A stretch of 64,000 bases of DNA from Streptomyces sp. NBC_01232 (GCF_035989885.1 NZ_CP108518.1:4889001-4953000), one strand, 5' to 3'; counted from the stretch's first letter, positions 10,429-20,022 are shown. Made by a program: numbers and translations. The notes: generated by a model not told the origin, from the letters alone.

Positions 10429-11041
10429 GGCCGTGCCCGTGGTCGGCGGTGGGCTTGCCCGGGGTGGGGGCCTTCTTCGGGCAGGTCAGGGCCGGGTTCC
10501 AGTTGTGGAAGCGGCCGGCCGGGTTCTTCTTGTACGCCCACATGTGCAGGTCGTAGTGCTTGGGCATGCCCGCCCAGTGGCCCGGCATGGGGCCGTCGAA
10601 GGGCAGGCCGAACATGCTCGGCCGGTCGTCGGACGTCTTCAGGTCCTGGTCCCGGTCGGTGGACATCCACTCCACGGTCTCCAGCCTGCGGCGGCCATTG
10701 CGGTCCTTGTCCTTGCTGTAGAGGAGAGCGGTGGGCCTCGCGGGGTCCTTCGAACCCCAGTTGGCCTGCTTGACGTAGTGGTAGTTCATGGCGCCCACCC
10801 CGAACGGGTTGGTCATGCACTCCTCACCGTGCGGGACGTACCCGTCCTTGATGGCCTCCCGCTCGTCCGCGTACTTGGCCGTCGCCGCGATCGCCGTCGC
10901 CATGTCCCGCATGGCCTGCTTGTTCCGGGGGTCGGGCGCAGGTCCCTCCACCCCTTGTGCCGGCGCCACGGCGGTCAGGCCCAGCGACACGGCGGCGGTG
11001 AAAACGAGTGCGGCCTTGCGGACACGGACACGGGGGGACAT
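10424..11041 (-). CDS. Secreted protein of unknown function
   Basis: 205 aa, probably exported. The start MSPRVRVRKAALVF at 11041 was chosen over an upstream in-frame start because it gives a classical signal peptide (basic N-terminus, hydrophobic AALVFTAAVSLGLTAVAPAQG) and has AGGAG just upstream. The mature part is rich in His, Trp and Tyr and ends in a His-rich HGHGH tail. It contains MNYHYVKQ and KHYDLHMWAYKKNPAGRFHNWNP-type segments and conserved Cys residues, which suggests metal binding, but I recognise no named family. The stop codon lies in the CTAG flank of the adjacent MITE. Confidence 0.8.
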   Translation of the reverse strand: MSPRVRVRKAALVFTAAVSLGLTAVAPAQGVEGPAPDPRNKQAMRDMATAIAATAKYADEREAIKDGYVPHGEECMTNPFGVGAMNYHYVKQANWGSKDPARPTALLYSKDKDRNGRRRLETVEWMSTDRDQDLKTSDDRPSMFGLPFDGPMPGHWAGMPKHYDLHMWAYKKNPAGRFHNWNPALTCPKKAPTPGKPTADHGHGH

Positions 11042-11164
11042 GGGGACTCCTGCCGCCGACGGGCTTTCGTCCACCATCCCGGCGCCCCGCGAGCCCTGCA
11101 CGCCGCGGACCCCCAAACGGGGTGCCGACACCACCGCCTGACATCGCGTGAGGGCCAGAAGGCT

Positions 11165-11198
11165 CGGCGGGGTGGCGGAAAGGTCCGCCACCCCGCCG
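11165..11198 (-). terminator. Terminator after fumarylacetoacetase gene
   Basis: Perfect 15-bp stem CGGCGGGGTGGCGGA with a 4-nt AAGG loop, 25 bp downstream of the minus-strand FAH stop. Confidence 0.8.
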
Positions 11199-11222
11199 AC
11201 TGTGTTTGCCGCCGGCGCCGGA

Positions 11223-12446
11223 CTAGCGCGATCCCACGATGCGGCCGATGACCTCGCCGAGGCCGACGCGCGTGCCGTCCGGGCCGGGGGCCCAGGCGGT
11301 GAGGGTGACGGTGTCCCCGTCCTCCAGGAAGGTGCGCTTGCCGCCGGTGAGTTCGATGGCGTCGCGGCCGTTCCAGGTGAGCTCCAGCAGCGAGCCGCGC
11401 TGGCCGACCTCGGGACCGCTGACGGTTCCGGAGCCGTAGACGTCGCCGGTGCGCAGGGAGGCGCCGTTGACGGTCATGTGGGCGAGCTGCTGGGCGGCCG
11501 TCCAGTACATGGAGGCGAAGGGCGGCTGCGCCACCTCCTGCCCGTTGATGGAGACGGTGATGTGCAGGTCGAAGCCGCCGGGGCGGTCGAGCGCGGCGTC
11601 GTCCAGGTAGGGCAGGAGCGGGAAGTCCCGGGCGGGCGGGGCGACGCGGGCAGCGTCCAGGGCCTCCAGCGGGGTGACCCAGGCGGAGACGGAGGTGGCG
11701 AAGGACTTGCCGAGGAACGGGCCGAGCGGCACGTACTCCCAGGCCTGGATGTCCCGGGCCGACCAGTCGTTGAGCAGAAACAGCCCGAAGACGTGGTCCT
11801 CGAACGCGCCCAGCGGCACCGGGGTGCCCAGCTCGGAGGGGGCGCCGACGACGAAGCCGACCTCGGCCTCGATGTCGAGCTTGACGGACGGGCCGAAGAC
11901 GGGCGCCGGGTCGGTGGGCGCCTTGCGCTGCCCGGAGGGGCGGACGACGTCGGTGCCGGAGACGACGATGGTGCCCGAGCGGCCGTGGTAGCCGATGGGG
12001 AGGTGCTTCCAGTTGGGCGTCAGCGCGTCGCCGTCGGGGCGGAACATCTTGCCGACGTTGGTGGCGTGGTGCTCGCTCGCGTAGAAGTCGACGTAGTCGG
12101 CGACCTCGTACGGCAGGTGCAGGGTGACCTCGTCGAGCGGCAGCAGGTGCGGCTCGACCGTGGGGCGGTGGCCGGGGTCGGTGACCCAGGCGGTCAGCGC
12201 GCGGCGGACATCGCGCCAGGCGGTGCGGCCGGCGGCCAGCAGCGGGTTGAGGGAGGGCTGCCCGAGCAGCCCGGCGTACGGGGAACCGAGCGCGACCGCA
12301 GCCGCCCCCGCGTCGAGGACGTACCCGCCGATGCGCACGCCGATCCGGCGGCGGCCTTCCGCGGCGGTCGAGAAGACGCCGTAGGGGAGGTTGTGCGGCC
12401 CGAACGGGTCGCCCTCGGGGACATCGAGGGGGCTCTGCTGGGGCAT
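11223..12446 (-). CDS. fahA: Fumarylacetoacetase
   Basis: Hydrolyses fumarylacetoacetate to fumarate and acetoacetate, the last step of tyrosine/homogentisate breakdown. It has 407 aa, the usual length. The N-terminal FAH domain (IGVRIGGYVLDAG) precedes the catalytic FAH fold, with DYVDFYASEHHATNVGKMFR, the metal-ligand region DIEAEVGFVVGAP and FLLNDWSARDIQAWEYVPLGPFLGKSFATS. The C-terminus has GDVYGSGTVSG and FLEDGDTVTL. No other homogentisate-pathway gene lies beside it. A hairpin terminates it, and an inverted repeat lies upstream. Confidence 0.95.
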   Translation of the reverse strand: MPQQSPLDVPEGDPFGPHNLPYGVFSTAAEGRRRIGVRIGGYVLDAGAAAVALGSPYAGLLGQPSLNPLLAAGRTAWRDVRRALTAWVTDPGHRPTVEPHLLPLDEVTLHLPYEVADYVDFYASEHHATNVGKMFRPDGDALTPNWKHLPIGYHGRSGTIVVSGTDVVRPSGQRKAPTDPAPVFGPSVKLDIEAEVGFVVGAPSELGTPVPLGAFEDHVFGLFLLNDWSARDIQAWEYVPLGPFLGKSFATSVSAWVTPLEALDAARVAPPARDFPLLPYLDDAALDRPGGFDLHITVSINGQEVAQPPFASMYWTAAQQLAHMTVNGASLRTGDVYGSGTVSGPEVGQRGSLLELTWNGRDAIELTGGKRTFLEDGDTVTLTAWAPGPDGTRVGLGEVIGRIVGSR

Positions 12447-12479
12447 GGGGTACTGCCTCGCTTTCGACGCGGTCCGGGG

Positions 12480-12507
12480 GTGTCCCGGTAGACACGGTGC
12501 GGGACAC
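12480..12507. promoter_or_regulatory. Inverted repeat upstream of fumarylacetoacetase gene
   Basis: GTGTCCCG and CGGGACAC separated by 12 bp, 34 bp upstream of the FAH start codon, where a repressor of the gene could bind. The rest of the gap between FAH and the divergent HAD gene (about 340 bp) shows no gene. Confidence 0.4.
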
Positions 12508-12784
12508 GCTACTCAGGATCGCGCGGGAAAGCGCGACTGCCCTGGCGGATATGAAACACACCGCGGAACGACGTCCGTGGTCAGGTATCCACAGTTCCGG
12601 TCATATCTGATCTTTTGGTACGTGCTGTTGATCGAGGGCCCTACGGTCGGGGTTGTGCACTTCCCTGCCCCGTCCCTGTCCCGCTCGACGCGGGAGCGCG
12701 TCAAGTGACGGATGGGGCGTGCGTGAGGCCAGATCCGGGTTCTATTTGTAGGACTTGTCCAAAGGGGTCCGTATCCTTGGCGCC

Positions 12785-13603
12785 GTGACTTCCGCCCCGC
12801 CTCCGGCCCTTCCCTATGCCTTGATCGCCACCGACCTGGACGGGACTCTGCTGCAAGCCGGGGACACCATCTCCATGCGCTCGTACGCGGCACTCGCCAC
12901 GGCGCGCGCGGCCGGCGCCCAGCACATCGTCGTCACCGGCCGCCCGGTCCCGCAGGTCCGGCACGTCCTGGACGGGCTCGGCTACACGGGTCTCGCGGTG
13001 TGCGGGCAGGGCGCGCAGGTGTACGACGCGGCGCGCGGGCTCCTGCTGCACTCCGTGTCCATGGACCGGGAGCTCGCCGACGTGGCCCTGGGCAAGATCG
13101 AGGCGGAGATCGGCGAGGTCTACGCGGCGGTCAACCAGGAGGGGCTGGACGCGGAGATGCTGATAGGGCCCGGCTACCGGATGTGGCACCCGCACCTGCC
13201 CACGGTCCGCGTCCCGCGCCGGTCGGACCTGTGGTCGGCGCCGATCAACAAGGTGCTGCTGCAGCACCCGGAACTGGACGACGACGAGCTGACGCGGGTC
13301 GCGCGGTCGGTGGTCGGGCACCTGGTGAACGTCACGATGGCGGGCGAGCACACGGTGGAACTCCAGCCGCCGGGCATCGACAAGGCCAGCGGGCTGGCGA
13401 GGGCGGCGGACGTGCTGGGCGTGTCCGCCGCCGAGACGATCGCCTTCGGCGACATGCCGAACGACATCCCGATGTTCGCGTGGTCGGCGCACGGGGTGGC
13501 CATGGCCAACTCCCACCGCGAGCTGGTGGCCGTCGCCGACGAGATCACCCTTTCGAACGAGGACGACGGCATCGCGGTGGTACTGGAACGACTCTTCGGC
13601 TGA
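12785..13603 (+). CDS. HAD-superfamily Cof-type phosphatase
   Basis: Haloacid-dehalogenase hydrolase of the Cof/YbiV group (C2B cap), expected to dephosphorylate small phosphorylated metabolites. Motif I is DLDGTLL near the N-terminus with nucleophile Asp. Motif II is VVTGRP. The late Lys precedes the C-terminal motif IAFGDMPNDIPMF. It has 272 aa from the GTG at 12785; a TTG at 12755 in the same frame is a weaker alternative, and neither has a clear ribosome-binding site. It converges on the next gene across a shared hairpin. Confidence 0.88.
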   Translation: MTSAPPPALPYALIATDLDGTLLQAGDTISMRSYAALATARAAGAQHIVVTGRPVPQVRHVLDGLGYTGLAVCGQGAQVYDAARGLLLHSVSMDRELADVALGKIEAEIGEVYAAVNQEGLDAEMLIGPGYRMWHPHLPTVRVPRRSDLWSAPINKVLLQHPELDDDELTRVARSVVGHLVNVTMAGEHTVELQPPGIDKASGLARAADVLGVSAAETIAFGDMPNDIPMFAWSAHGVAMANSHRELVAVADEITLSNEDDGIAVVLERLFG

Positions 13604-13615
13604 CCGGCGGTCAGG

Positions 13616-13650
13616 GGGGGCTCCGCCCGCGGGATCCGGGGCGGAGCCCC
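13616..13650. terminator. Bidirectional terminator between convergent genes
   Basis: GGGGCTCCGCCC pairs with GGGCGGAGCCCC around a 10-nt loop, between the HAD gene (+) and the S15-like hydrolase (-). The right arm GGGGCGGAGCCC belongs to a dispersed Streptomyces intergenic repeat also present twice at 29112-29299. Confidence 0.75.
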
Positions 13651-13676
13651 GGGGCCGCCCGCCAGGGCGGTTCCGC

Positions 13677-15680
13677 TCAGCCCGCCGCCCGCGGCAGCCG
13701 CCGCTCCCACGTGCGGTGGAAGACCACCTCGTCCCCGTCCCGGCACACCACCTCGTTCGACGTCAGGAAACCGCCCTCGTCGCACCGGATCTCCGACCGC
13801 GTCTCCACGCGCGCGTCCCAGCCGCGTTCCGGCCGGTGGAGCCGGATCCGCCATCGCGACACCGCCCGCGCCGAGAGCGCGTCCGCGTCCTGGATCTCGT
13901 ACACCTCCTCCGCGTCCTCGCTGAACTCCAGGCCGTCCGGGTACACCCGGGTGCCCCCGTAGCGCGGGTCCACCTCCAGCCGCCACGTGCCGCGCGCGAC
14001 GTCCCGTACGACCAGCCGCTCCGGGCGCGGTTCGTCCAGCGTCGCCGGGAAGACGACCCCCAGCGGGGCCGACTGCTCCGGGGGATCGAAGACGATCCCC
14101 CCGTCCGCCGCCGACCCCGCCCGCACCGGGAGCGTCAGCGCACTGCCGGCCGGGTCCAGCGTCCAGCCGGCCTCCGACCCGGCCCGCGGCCAGATCCACG
14201 GCCAGTACGCGGACGACACGGCGAGGCGGATCCGGTGCCCCGGCGCGAAGGCGTGCCCGATGCCGTTCAGCTCGAAGGTGACGTCCTCGTACGAGCCGAC
14301 CGGCCAGGGCAGCGCCCGGTCCCGGCCGCGGCGGGCGGAGAGGTTCAGCGCGCCCCGCGTGACCAGCGTCGAGGAGCCGTCCGGGGCGACGTCGCACAGC
14401 CGGGCCACGACCTGCCCGTACGGCACGTCGAGCCGCAGCCGCAGCGTCACCGACGGCCGTCCCAGGATCTCCACCGGCTCCTCGGGCCCCACCGGGAACT
14501 CGAAGCAGGCCGATTTCGCGTCCTCCTCCCGCTGGTCGGGCGGCAGGTCGGCGTCGTTGCCGAAGGGGAAGAAGCGGCCCGCGTCCAGCCCCGTGTGCTG
14601 CGGGGAGGCGACGTCCACCGGCGCGCCCTGGAACACGTACGGGACGGGGATGACGGACGCCGAGGGCCAGGCCCTCTCGCCGACCCAGCGCCCCGGGAGC
14701 TCGTCGTAGACCGTCGCGGGCGGGTGCGAGTCGCTGATCCAGGTGCGCAGCAGCGGCTCCTCCATCACCCCGTTGTCCGCTCCCTTCAGCCAGTGGTCCC
14801 ACCAGCGCAGGGTCTCCTGCAGGAAGCCGATGGCCGGCCCGGGCGGCAGCCCGCGGTCCGGGTACTGGTGGGACCAGGGCCCGATCAGGCCCCGTACCCG
14901 GGCCGACGGCAGGTGTTCGACCAGCCGCAGCACCGTGTCGCGGTAGGGGTCGTGCCAGCCGCCGACCGCGAGCACAGCCGCGCCGATGGCCGAGTAGTCC
15001 TCGCAGACGCTCCCGTGGCGCCAGTAGTCGTCGCGGGTCTGGTGCGAGAGCCAGGTGTGGATGAGCGGCTCCACCGCCTCCAGCCGCTCCAGCCACTGGC
15101 GGCGCCAGCCGTCCCCGACGAACTGCGGGTCCGGCGGCCGGGAGGCGAAGGCCAGCATGGTCGCCGCCCACGCGTGCATGTCCACGGCGAGCACCGAGCC
15201 GCCCATGTAGTGCACGTCGTTGTCGAAGCGGTCGTCCGTGGAGCAGACGGTGACGACGGCCTTCAGGGGTTCGGGGGCCAGCGCCGCGATCTGCAGGGAG
15301 TTGAAGCCGCCCCAGGAGATCCCGAACATCCCCACCGCCCCCGTGCACCACTCCTGGGCCGCCAGCCACTGGACCACCGCGACCCCGTCGGCCAGCTCGC
15401 GGGCGTCGTACTCGTCCCCGGGCCGGCCGCCGCTGCAGCCGTGGCCGCGCACGTCCACCCGTACGGAGGCGTAGCCGTGCCCCGCGTACCAGGGGTGGCG
15501 CTGCCAGTCGCGCGGCGCGGTCCAGTCGGTGAGCCGGTACGGGAGGTACTCCAGCAGGGCCGGAACCGGCTCGTCCGTCACGGGGCGCCAGATCCGGGCG
15601 TACAGCTCGACGCCGTCGGGAAGCGGGATCCGGACATCCTCGTGGGTGGTCCCGTACGGGAAGTCGGTACGGATGATCAT
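13677..15680 (-). CDS. CocE/NonD-family alpha/beta hydrolase (X-Pro dipeptidyl-peptidase S15-like)
   Basis: Serine hydrolase of the CocE/PepX type, 667 aa. The N-terminal alpha/beta-hydrolase domain has the nucleophile elbow GISWGG, preceded by VDVRGHGCSGG. A later acid/His pair is plausible in GGWHDPYRDT and GPWSHQYP. The C-terminal half is the beta-sandwich PepX_C domain (LRLRLDVPYGQVVARLCDVAPDGS). Family members act on X-Pro dipeptides, esters or acyl-amides; the substrate cannot be read from sequence. No signal peptide is seen. The neighbouring peptide transporter runs in the same direction, which fits a role with small peptides. Confidence 0.88.
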   Translation of the reverse strand: MIIRTDFPYGTTHEDVRIPLPDGVELYARIWRPVTDEPVPALLEYLPYRLTDWTAPRDWQRHPWYAGHGYASVRVDVRGHGCSGGRPGDEYDARELADGVAVVQWLAAQEWCTGAVGMFGISWGGFNSLQIAALAPEPLKAVVTVCSTDDRFDNDVHYMGGSVLAVDMHAWAATMLAFASRPPDPQFVGDGWRRQWLERLEAVEPLIHTWLSHQTRDDYWRHGSVCEDYSAIGAAVLAVGGWHDPYRDTVLRLVEHLPSARVRGLIGPWSHQYPDRGLPPGPAIGFLQETLRWWDHWLKGADNGVMEEPLLRTWISDSHPPATVYDELPGRWVGERAWPSASVIPVPYVFQGAPVDVASPQHTGLDAGRFFPFGNDADLPPDQREEDAKSACFEFPVGPEEPVEILGRPSVTLRLRLDVPYGQVVARLCDVAPDGSSTLVTRGALNLSARRGRDRALPWPVGSYEDVTFELNGIGHAFAPGHRIRLAVSSAYWPWIWPRAGSEAGWTLDPAGSALTLPVRAGSAADGGIVFDPPEQSAPLGVVFPATLDEPRPERLVVRDVARGTWRLEVDPRYGGTRVYPDGLEFSEDAEEVYEIQDADALSARAVSRWRIRLHRPERGWDARVETRSEIRCDEGGFLTSNEVVCRDGDEVVFHRTWERRLPRAAG

Positions 15681-15738
15681 CTGGTCTCAGCCGCCAATCG
15701 CCTCGGACGTTCGCCTGACGTTCGCCTCGGACCCGGCC

Positions 15739-17235
15739 TCAGTGGACGGGGTGCATCGTGCGCCGCAGCCACGGCGCCATCGCCATCACGATCAGGCCCA
15801 CCGCCACCGCCACGGCGCCGTTGAGGCCGAAGTACACGGGGTTCGACACCTGGCCGTAGGCCTTGACCACCTGCGCCTGGATGCCGTTGGCCAGAGCCAG
15901 CGAGAGGAACCAGAGCGCCATCGTCTGGCTGCCGAAGGCCTTCGGCGCGAGCTTGCTGGTGGCCGACATGCCCGAGGTCTCCAGCAGGACGTCGCCGAGG
16001 CCGAGCAGCAGGTACGAGCCGACGATCCACCAGGCGGCCATCCTGTACGTGTCCCCGCTGTGCCCCGAGGTCGGGATCACCATCAGCAGGAAGGACAGGC
16101 CGCCCAGGATCACGCCGATGGCGATCTTGTTGGAGGCGTGCGGCTGGCGGTGGCCCATCCGGGCCCACACCGCCGCGACGACCGGGGCCAGCGCCACCTC
16201 GAACGCGCCGAGCGCGGAGGCGTACCAGCTCGACGGGAAGTCGAAGCCCAGGATCGTGCTCTCGGCGTTGGTGGAGGCCAGCAGCATCATCGTCGAGTAG
16301 GCCTGGAAGAGGATGAAGTTGAAGGCGACCGAGGCCAGGAAGAGGACCACGTACGGGCGAAGCCGCCCGCGCTCCTCGCGCGTCACCCTCGGGCTGCGGA
16401 ACATCACCGCGAAGTAGACGACCGGGGCGATCACCGAGACCAGGGTGAGCAGGTCGACGAAGCGGTCCATGGTCAACAGGCCGGTGCCCGCCAGAAGGGT
16501 GGCCAGCGCGGCGAGGGCGAGGCAGCCGCCGGTGATCCGCCACACGGCGCGGCGCATCGCGTCCGGGGCGAGGGCGTACTCGGCGGAGTGCTTTCGTCCG
16601 GCCAGATGGCGGCGCCCCAGGACGTACTGGACCAGGCCCGCGGTCATGCCGATGGCGGCGGCGGAGAAGCCCCAGTGCCAGCCCTCGTGCTCGCCGAGCC
16701 AGCCGGTGATCAGCGGTCCGGCGAACGCGCCGATGTTGATGGCCATGTAGTAGAGGGCGAAGCCCGCGTCGCGCCGGTCGTCGTCCGTCCGGTAGAGCTT
16801 GCCGACCATGCTGGCCACGTTCGGCTTGAGCAGCCCGGTGCCCGCGCTGATCAGGCCGAGACCGGCCCAGGTCATGGCGGCCGTCGGCACGGCCATGGCG
16901 TAGTGGCCGCAGGCGATCAGGATGCCGCCCCAGAGCACGGCCCGGTACGAACCGAGGATGCGGTCGGCGAGCCACCCGCCGGCGACGGAGACGAGGTAGA
17001 CCATGGTCCCGTAGGCCGCCGAGACGGAGGCGGCGGTGCCCGGGTCCATGCCCAGGCCGCCGTTCGCCACCGTGTCCGCGAAATAGAGGACGAGAATGGC
17101 CTGCATGCCCAGGAACGAGAAGCGCTCCCAGACCTCCAGTCCGGAGAGCGTGGCCAGTCCCCGGGGGTGGCCCAGGAAGGCACGGTCGTCACCGGGTGGC
17201 GGCCGGTCGGCCTCCGGATCCGCGGGCTCGTCCAT
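15739..17235 (-). CDS. POT-family proton-dependent peptide transporter
   Basis: Inner-membrane di/tripeptide-proton symporter of the PTR2/POT group. It has 498 aa from the ATG at 17235 (MDEPADPEAD); the longer in-frame extension lacks coding character. The helix-1 ExxERFxFxG-type motif is LEVWERFSFLGMQAILVLYF, and the PTR2 signature follows as GGWLADRILGSYRAV. About 12-14 transmembrane helices are visible. It lies 58 bp upstream of the S15-like hydrolase on the same strand, so a peptide uptake and breakdown unit is plausible. Confidence 0.92.
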   Translation of the reverse strand: MDEPADPEADRPPPGDDRAFLGHPRGLATLSGLEVWERFSFLGMQAILVLYFADTVANGGLGMDPGTAASVSAAYGTMVYLVSVAGGWLADRILGSYRAVLWGGILIACGHYAMAVPTAAMTWAGLGLISAGTGLLKPNVASMVGKLYRTDDDRRDAGFALYYMAINIGAFAGPLITGWLGEHEGWHWGFSAAAIGMTAGLVQYVLGRRHLAGRKHSAEYALAPDAMRRAVWRITGGCLALAALATLLAGTGLLTMDRFVDLLTLVSVIAPVVYFAVMFRSPRVTREERGRLRPYVVLFLASVAFNFILFQAYSTMMLLASTNAESTILGFDFPSSWYASALGAFEVALAPVVAAVWARMGHRQPHASNKIAIGVILGGLSFLLMVIPTSGHSGDTYRMAAWWIVGSYLLLGLGDVLLETSGMSATSKLAPKAFGSQTMALWFLSLALANGIQAQVVKAYGQVSNPVYFGLNGAVAVAVGLIVMAMAPWLRRTMHPVH

Positions 17236-17405
17236 ATCGGTCGCAGTTCTGGGCAAAACGCATTCTCCGGTCGCTTCGTCTCCTTCAGAACATACCGGTG
17301 TACATCGGGCAGTGCGCGGGTGATGGCCGGGAAGGCGCTCTCGGTGATCGAAAACAGACCCGATACGCTGGCTTGAGTGATGGCAGCGACACATCGACAA
17401 TCCAT

Positions 17406-17429
17406 GTGATCGTCAGCGTGATCGTCAGC
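17406..17429. repeat. 12-bp tandem repeat in leader of polyprenyl synthase gene
   Basis: GTGATCGTCAGC twice in direct tandem, ending 17 bp before the GTG start and just upstream of its AGGAG, in the divergent promoter region shared with the peptide transporter. Confidence 0.6.
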
Positions 17430-17446
17430 AGACAGGAGTACCCCTC

Positions 17447-18457
17447 GTGACCGTCGTCGGGCCGTTCGGACTGAGCGTGCGGGACCAGGCTCTTGAGACC
17501 GATGTCCAGGCCGGACTGGCCGCCGTCGAGGCGGGTCTGCTGGAAGCCACCAAGAGCGAAGTCCCGTTCATCACCGAGGCCGCACAGCACCTGGTCCGGG
17601 CCGGAGGCAAGCGGTTCCGGCCGCTGCTGGTGATGCTCGCCTCCCGGTTCGGTGACCCGTACGCGCCCGGCATCGTGCCGTCCGCCGTCGTGGTCGAGCT
17701 CACGCACCTCGCGACGCTCTACCACGACGACGTCATGGACGAGGCGGACGTGCGCCGCGGGGTGGAGAGCGCCAACGCCCGCTGGGGCAACTCGGTGGCC
17801 GTCCTCACGGGTGACTTCCTGTTCGCCCGTGCCTCGCACATCCTGGCCGACCTCGGGCCGGAGGCCGTACGCATCCAGGCCGAAGCCTTCGAAAGGCTGG
17901 TGACGGGCCAGATCCTGGAGACGGCCGGCCCGCGCGACGGCCGCGACCCCGTCGCCCACTACCTCGACGTCATCGCCGGCAAGACCGGCTCGCTGATCGC
18001 GGTCTCCGGCCGCTTCGGTGCGCTGATGTCCGGCGCCGACGAGTCGGTCGTCGACATCCTCACCCAGTACGGCGAGCGGCTCGGCACCGCCTTCCAGCTC
18101 GCCGACGACGTCCTCGACATCTCCTCCGACGCCCACGAGTCCGGCAAGACCCCGGGCACCGACCTGCGCGAGGGCATCCCGACGCTGCCCGTACTGCGGC
18201 TGCGCGAGATGGCGGCCCAGGGCGGCGACCCGGCCGACCTGGAGCTCGTGGAGCTCCTGGACGGGGACCTGACGGACGACGCCCGACACGCCGAGGTGCT
18301 CACCCGGCTGCGGGCGCACCCCGCCCTGGAGCGGGCCCGCCGCGACACCATCCAGTACGCCGAGGACGCGCGCGCCATGCTCGCCCCGCTGCCGGAGTGC
18401 TTCGCCAAGTCGGCGCTCGAAGAGCTCTGCGACGCCGTGGTCCACCGCGCCGGATAG
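17447..18457 (+). CDS. Polyprenyl diphosphate synthase
   Basis: Long-chain trans-prenyl transferase that condenses isopentenyl diphosphate units, probably for the menaquinone side chain. It has 336 aa. The first Asp-rich motif is DDVMDEAD (YHDDVMDEADVRRG), the second is LADDVLDI, and GKRFRPLLVMLAS is the family IPP-binding segment. The small residues before the first motif and the overall length suit a C35-C45 product, but chain length cannot be fixed by eye. The GTG has AGGAG 10 nt upstream. Its position between two nuo clusters fits a quinone role. Confidence 0.93.
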   Translation: MTVVGPFGLSVRDQALETDVQAGLAAVEAGLLEATKSEVPFITEAAQHLVRAGGKRFRPLLVMLASRFGDPYAPGIVPSAVVVELTHLATLYHDDVMDEADVRRGVESANARWGNSVAVLTGDFLFARASHILADLGPEAVRIQAEAFERLVTGQILETAGPRDGRDPVAHYLDVIAGKTGSLIAVSGRFGALMSGADESVVDILTQYGERLGTAFQLADDVLDISSDAHESGKTPGTDLREGIPTLPVLRLREMAAQGGDPADLELVELLDGDLTDDARHAEVLTRLRAHPALERARRDTIQYAEDARAMLAPLPECFAKSALEELCDAVVHRAG

Positions 18458-18475
18458 CGGCCGCTGTATCGGAAC

Positions 18476-18526
18476 GGGCCCTTCCGCCCCGGCGACCCCT
18501 ACGGGTCGGGGGAGGGGGGCCCTTTT
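18476..18526 (+). terminator. Rho-independent terminator after polyprenyl synthase gene
   Basis: GGGCCC and CCGCCCCGGCGACCC pair with GGGTCGGGG and GGGGGGCCC, followed by TTTT. Confidence 0.85.
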
Positions 18527-18679
18527 CATGTCATCCCACGGGCGTACACCGAGTTGCGTCCGGGGACTGACGCCCCGGGGCCGCCGATTTGGTCAGATGG
18601 AGTCATCAAACCCCACCAGATCGGGTGAGCGCGGCGACACGGTGGTCACCGCAGTCGACACAGAGGGCAGGGCACTGAC

Positions 18680-19894
18680 ATGGCACCGAACACCAAGACT
18701 TCTCGCAAGGCCGCCCGGTACGCCGTACCGGTAGCGGTGGCGGGTGTGGCCGCGGCGACCGTTGCGATGGTCCCGGCCTTCGCCAACGCCGGCGGGCCCG
18801 ACCTGCCGAAGGTGACGGCGCAGCAGCTCATCGAGAAGGTCGCCGCATCGGACGTTCAGCAGCTGTCCGGTACCGCCCGGATCACCACCGACCTCGGTCT
18901 GCCGAAGATCGCCAGCGGGCTGCTCGGCGGCGGTGGCGTGGCGGGCGGCTCCGCCAACCCGGAGGACAAGGTCGCGCAGCTGGCGAACGGCAGCCACACC
19001 CTGCGCGTCGCGGCCGACGGCCCGGACCGCCAGCGGCTGACCTTCCTCGACGGCAAGGACGAGTACAGCCTCATCCACAACGGCGACGACGTGTGGGGCT
19101 ACGACTCCAAGTCGAACGAGGTCTTCCACGAGAAGAACGCCGAGGCGGGCAAGGGCAAGGACGGCGGCAAGGACCACAAGACCGGCGACCGCCTCGCCGC
19201 CTCGCCGCAGAAGCTGGCCGAGGAGATCCTGGCGGCCGCCGGCCCCACCACGGACGTCAGTGTGGGCGGGACCGCGCAGGTGGCCGGGCGCGACGCCTAC
19301 CAGCTGGTGCTCAAGCCCAAGCAGAGCGGCTCCACCGTCGGCTCGGTCCAGATCGCGGTGGACGCCAAGAACGGCGTGCCGCTGCGCGTGCAGCTGCTCT
19401 CCGCGCAGGGCGGCAAGCCGATCGTGGACGCCGGCTTCACCAAGGTGGACTTCGCCAAGCCGGCCGCGGACACCTTCGCCTTCACCGTGCCCAAGGGCGC
19501 CAAGGTGGCCGAGGGCGTGGACGGGGCGGACAAGGGCAAGGGCGGCGCGGACGGGCACTGGAAGGCGCTGGAGTCCTTCCCGGGCCTCGGTGACCTGGCC
19601 GGCGGCGCGGGCGGCAAGGGCGACGTGAAGGTGCTCGGCGAGGGCTGGTCGACCATCGCGCGCATCGACTCGGGCGAGGGCCGCAGCCTGAAGGACCTGG
19701 AGAACGACAAGAACGCCCCGAAGGAGGCCAAGCAGTTCCTCGACTCCCTCGGGGACAAGGTCAACGGGAAGTTCGGCGAGGGCCGTGTCCTGTCGACCCG
19801 CCTGGTCAACGCCCTGATCACGGACGACGGCAAGGTCTACGTCGGTGCGGTCACCAAGGACGCGCTGGTGAAGGCGGCCGACGCCAACAAGTAG
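18680..19894 (+). CDS. LolA-like exported lipoprotein-carrier-fold protein
   Basis: 404 aa exported protein. The N-terminus has a Tat/Sec-like signal (basic KTSRKAARYAVPVAVAGVAAATVAMVPAFANA). The mature domain reads like the actinobacterial LolA/LppX-like fold: a QQLIEKVAASDVQQLSGTARI helix-strand start, DGKDEYSLIHNGDDVWGYDS strands, and VAGRDAYQLVLKP. A Lys/Gly-rich low-complexity stretch lies in the middle. Relatives are annotated as outer-membrane lipoprotein carrier or DUF2092 proteins; in a Gram-positive a role in cell-envelope lipid or sigma-factor signalling is possible but unproven. A purine-rich site precedes the ATG. Confidence 0.8.
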   Translation: MAPNTKTSRKAARYAVPVAVAGVAAATVAMVPAFANAGGPDLPKVTAQQLIEKVAASDVQQLSGTARITTDLGLPKIASGLLGGGGVAGGSANPEDKVAQLANGSHTLRVAADGPDRQRLTFLDGKDEYSLIHNGDDVWGYDSKSNEVFHEKNAEAGKGKDGGKDHKTGDRLAASPQKLAEEILAAAGPTTDVSVGGTAQVAGRDAYQLVLKPKQSGSTVGSVQIAVDAKNGVPLRVQLLSAQGGKPIVDAGFTKVDFAKPAADTFAFTVPKGAKVAEGVDGADKGKGGADGHWKALESFPGLGDLAGGAGGKGDVKVLGEGWSTIARIDSGEGRSLKDLENDKNAPKEAKQFLDSLGDKVNGKFGEGRVLSTRLVNALITDDGKVYVGAVTKDALVKAADANK

Positions 19895-19934
19895 CCGCCC
19901 GGGTGGTCGTACGGGGGGCGCACGACGCGCAGGC

Positions 19935-19979
19935 GCCGCAAGGGTGGGCCGGGACTGTGTCCCTGCCCACCCTTGCGGC
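19935..19979 (+). terminator. Terminator after LolA-like gene
   Basis: GCCGCAAGGGTGGGC pairs with GCCCACCCTTGCGGC, extended inward by GGGAC/GTCCC. No T-run follows. Confidence 0.8.
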
Positions 19980-20022
19980 ATTCCCGCACCCCGTACAGCA
20001 CACCCGCTGTACGGTGTTGGAC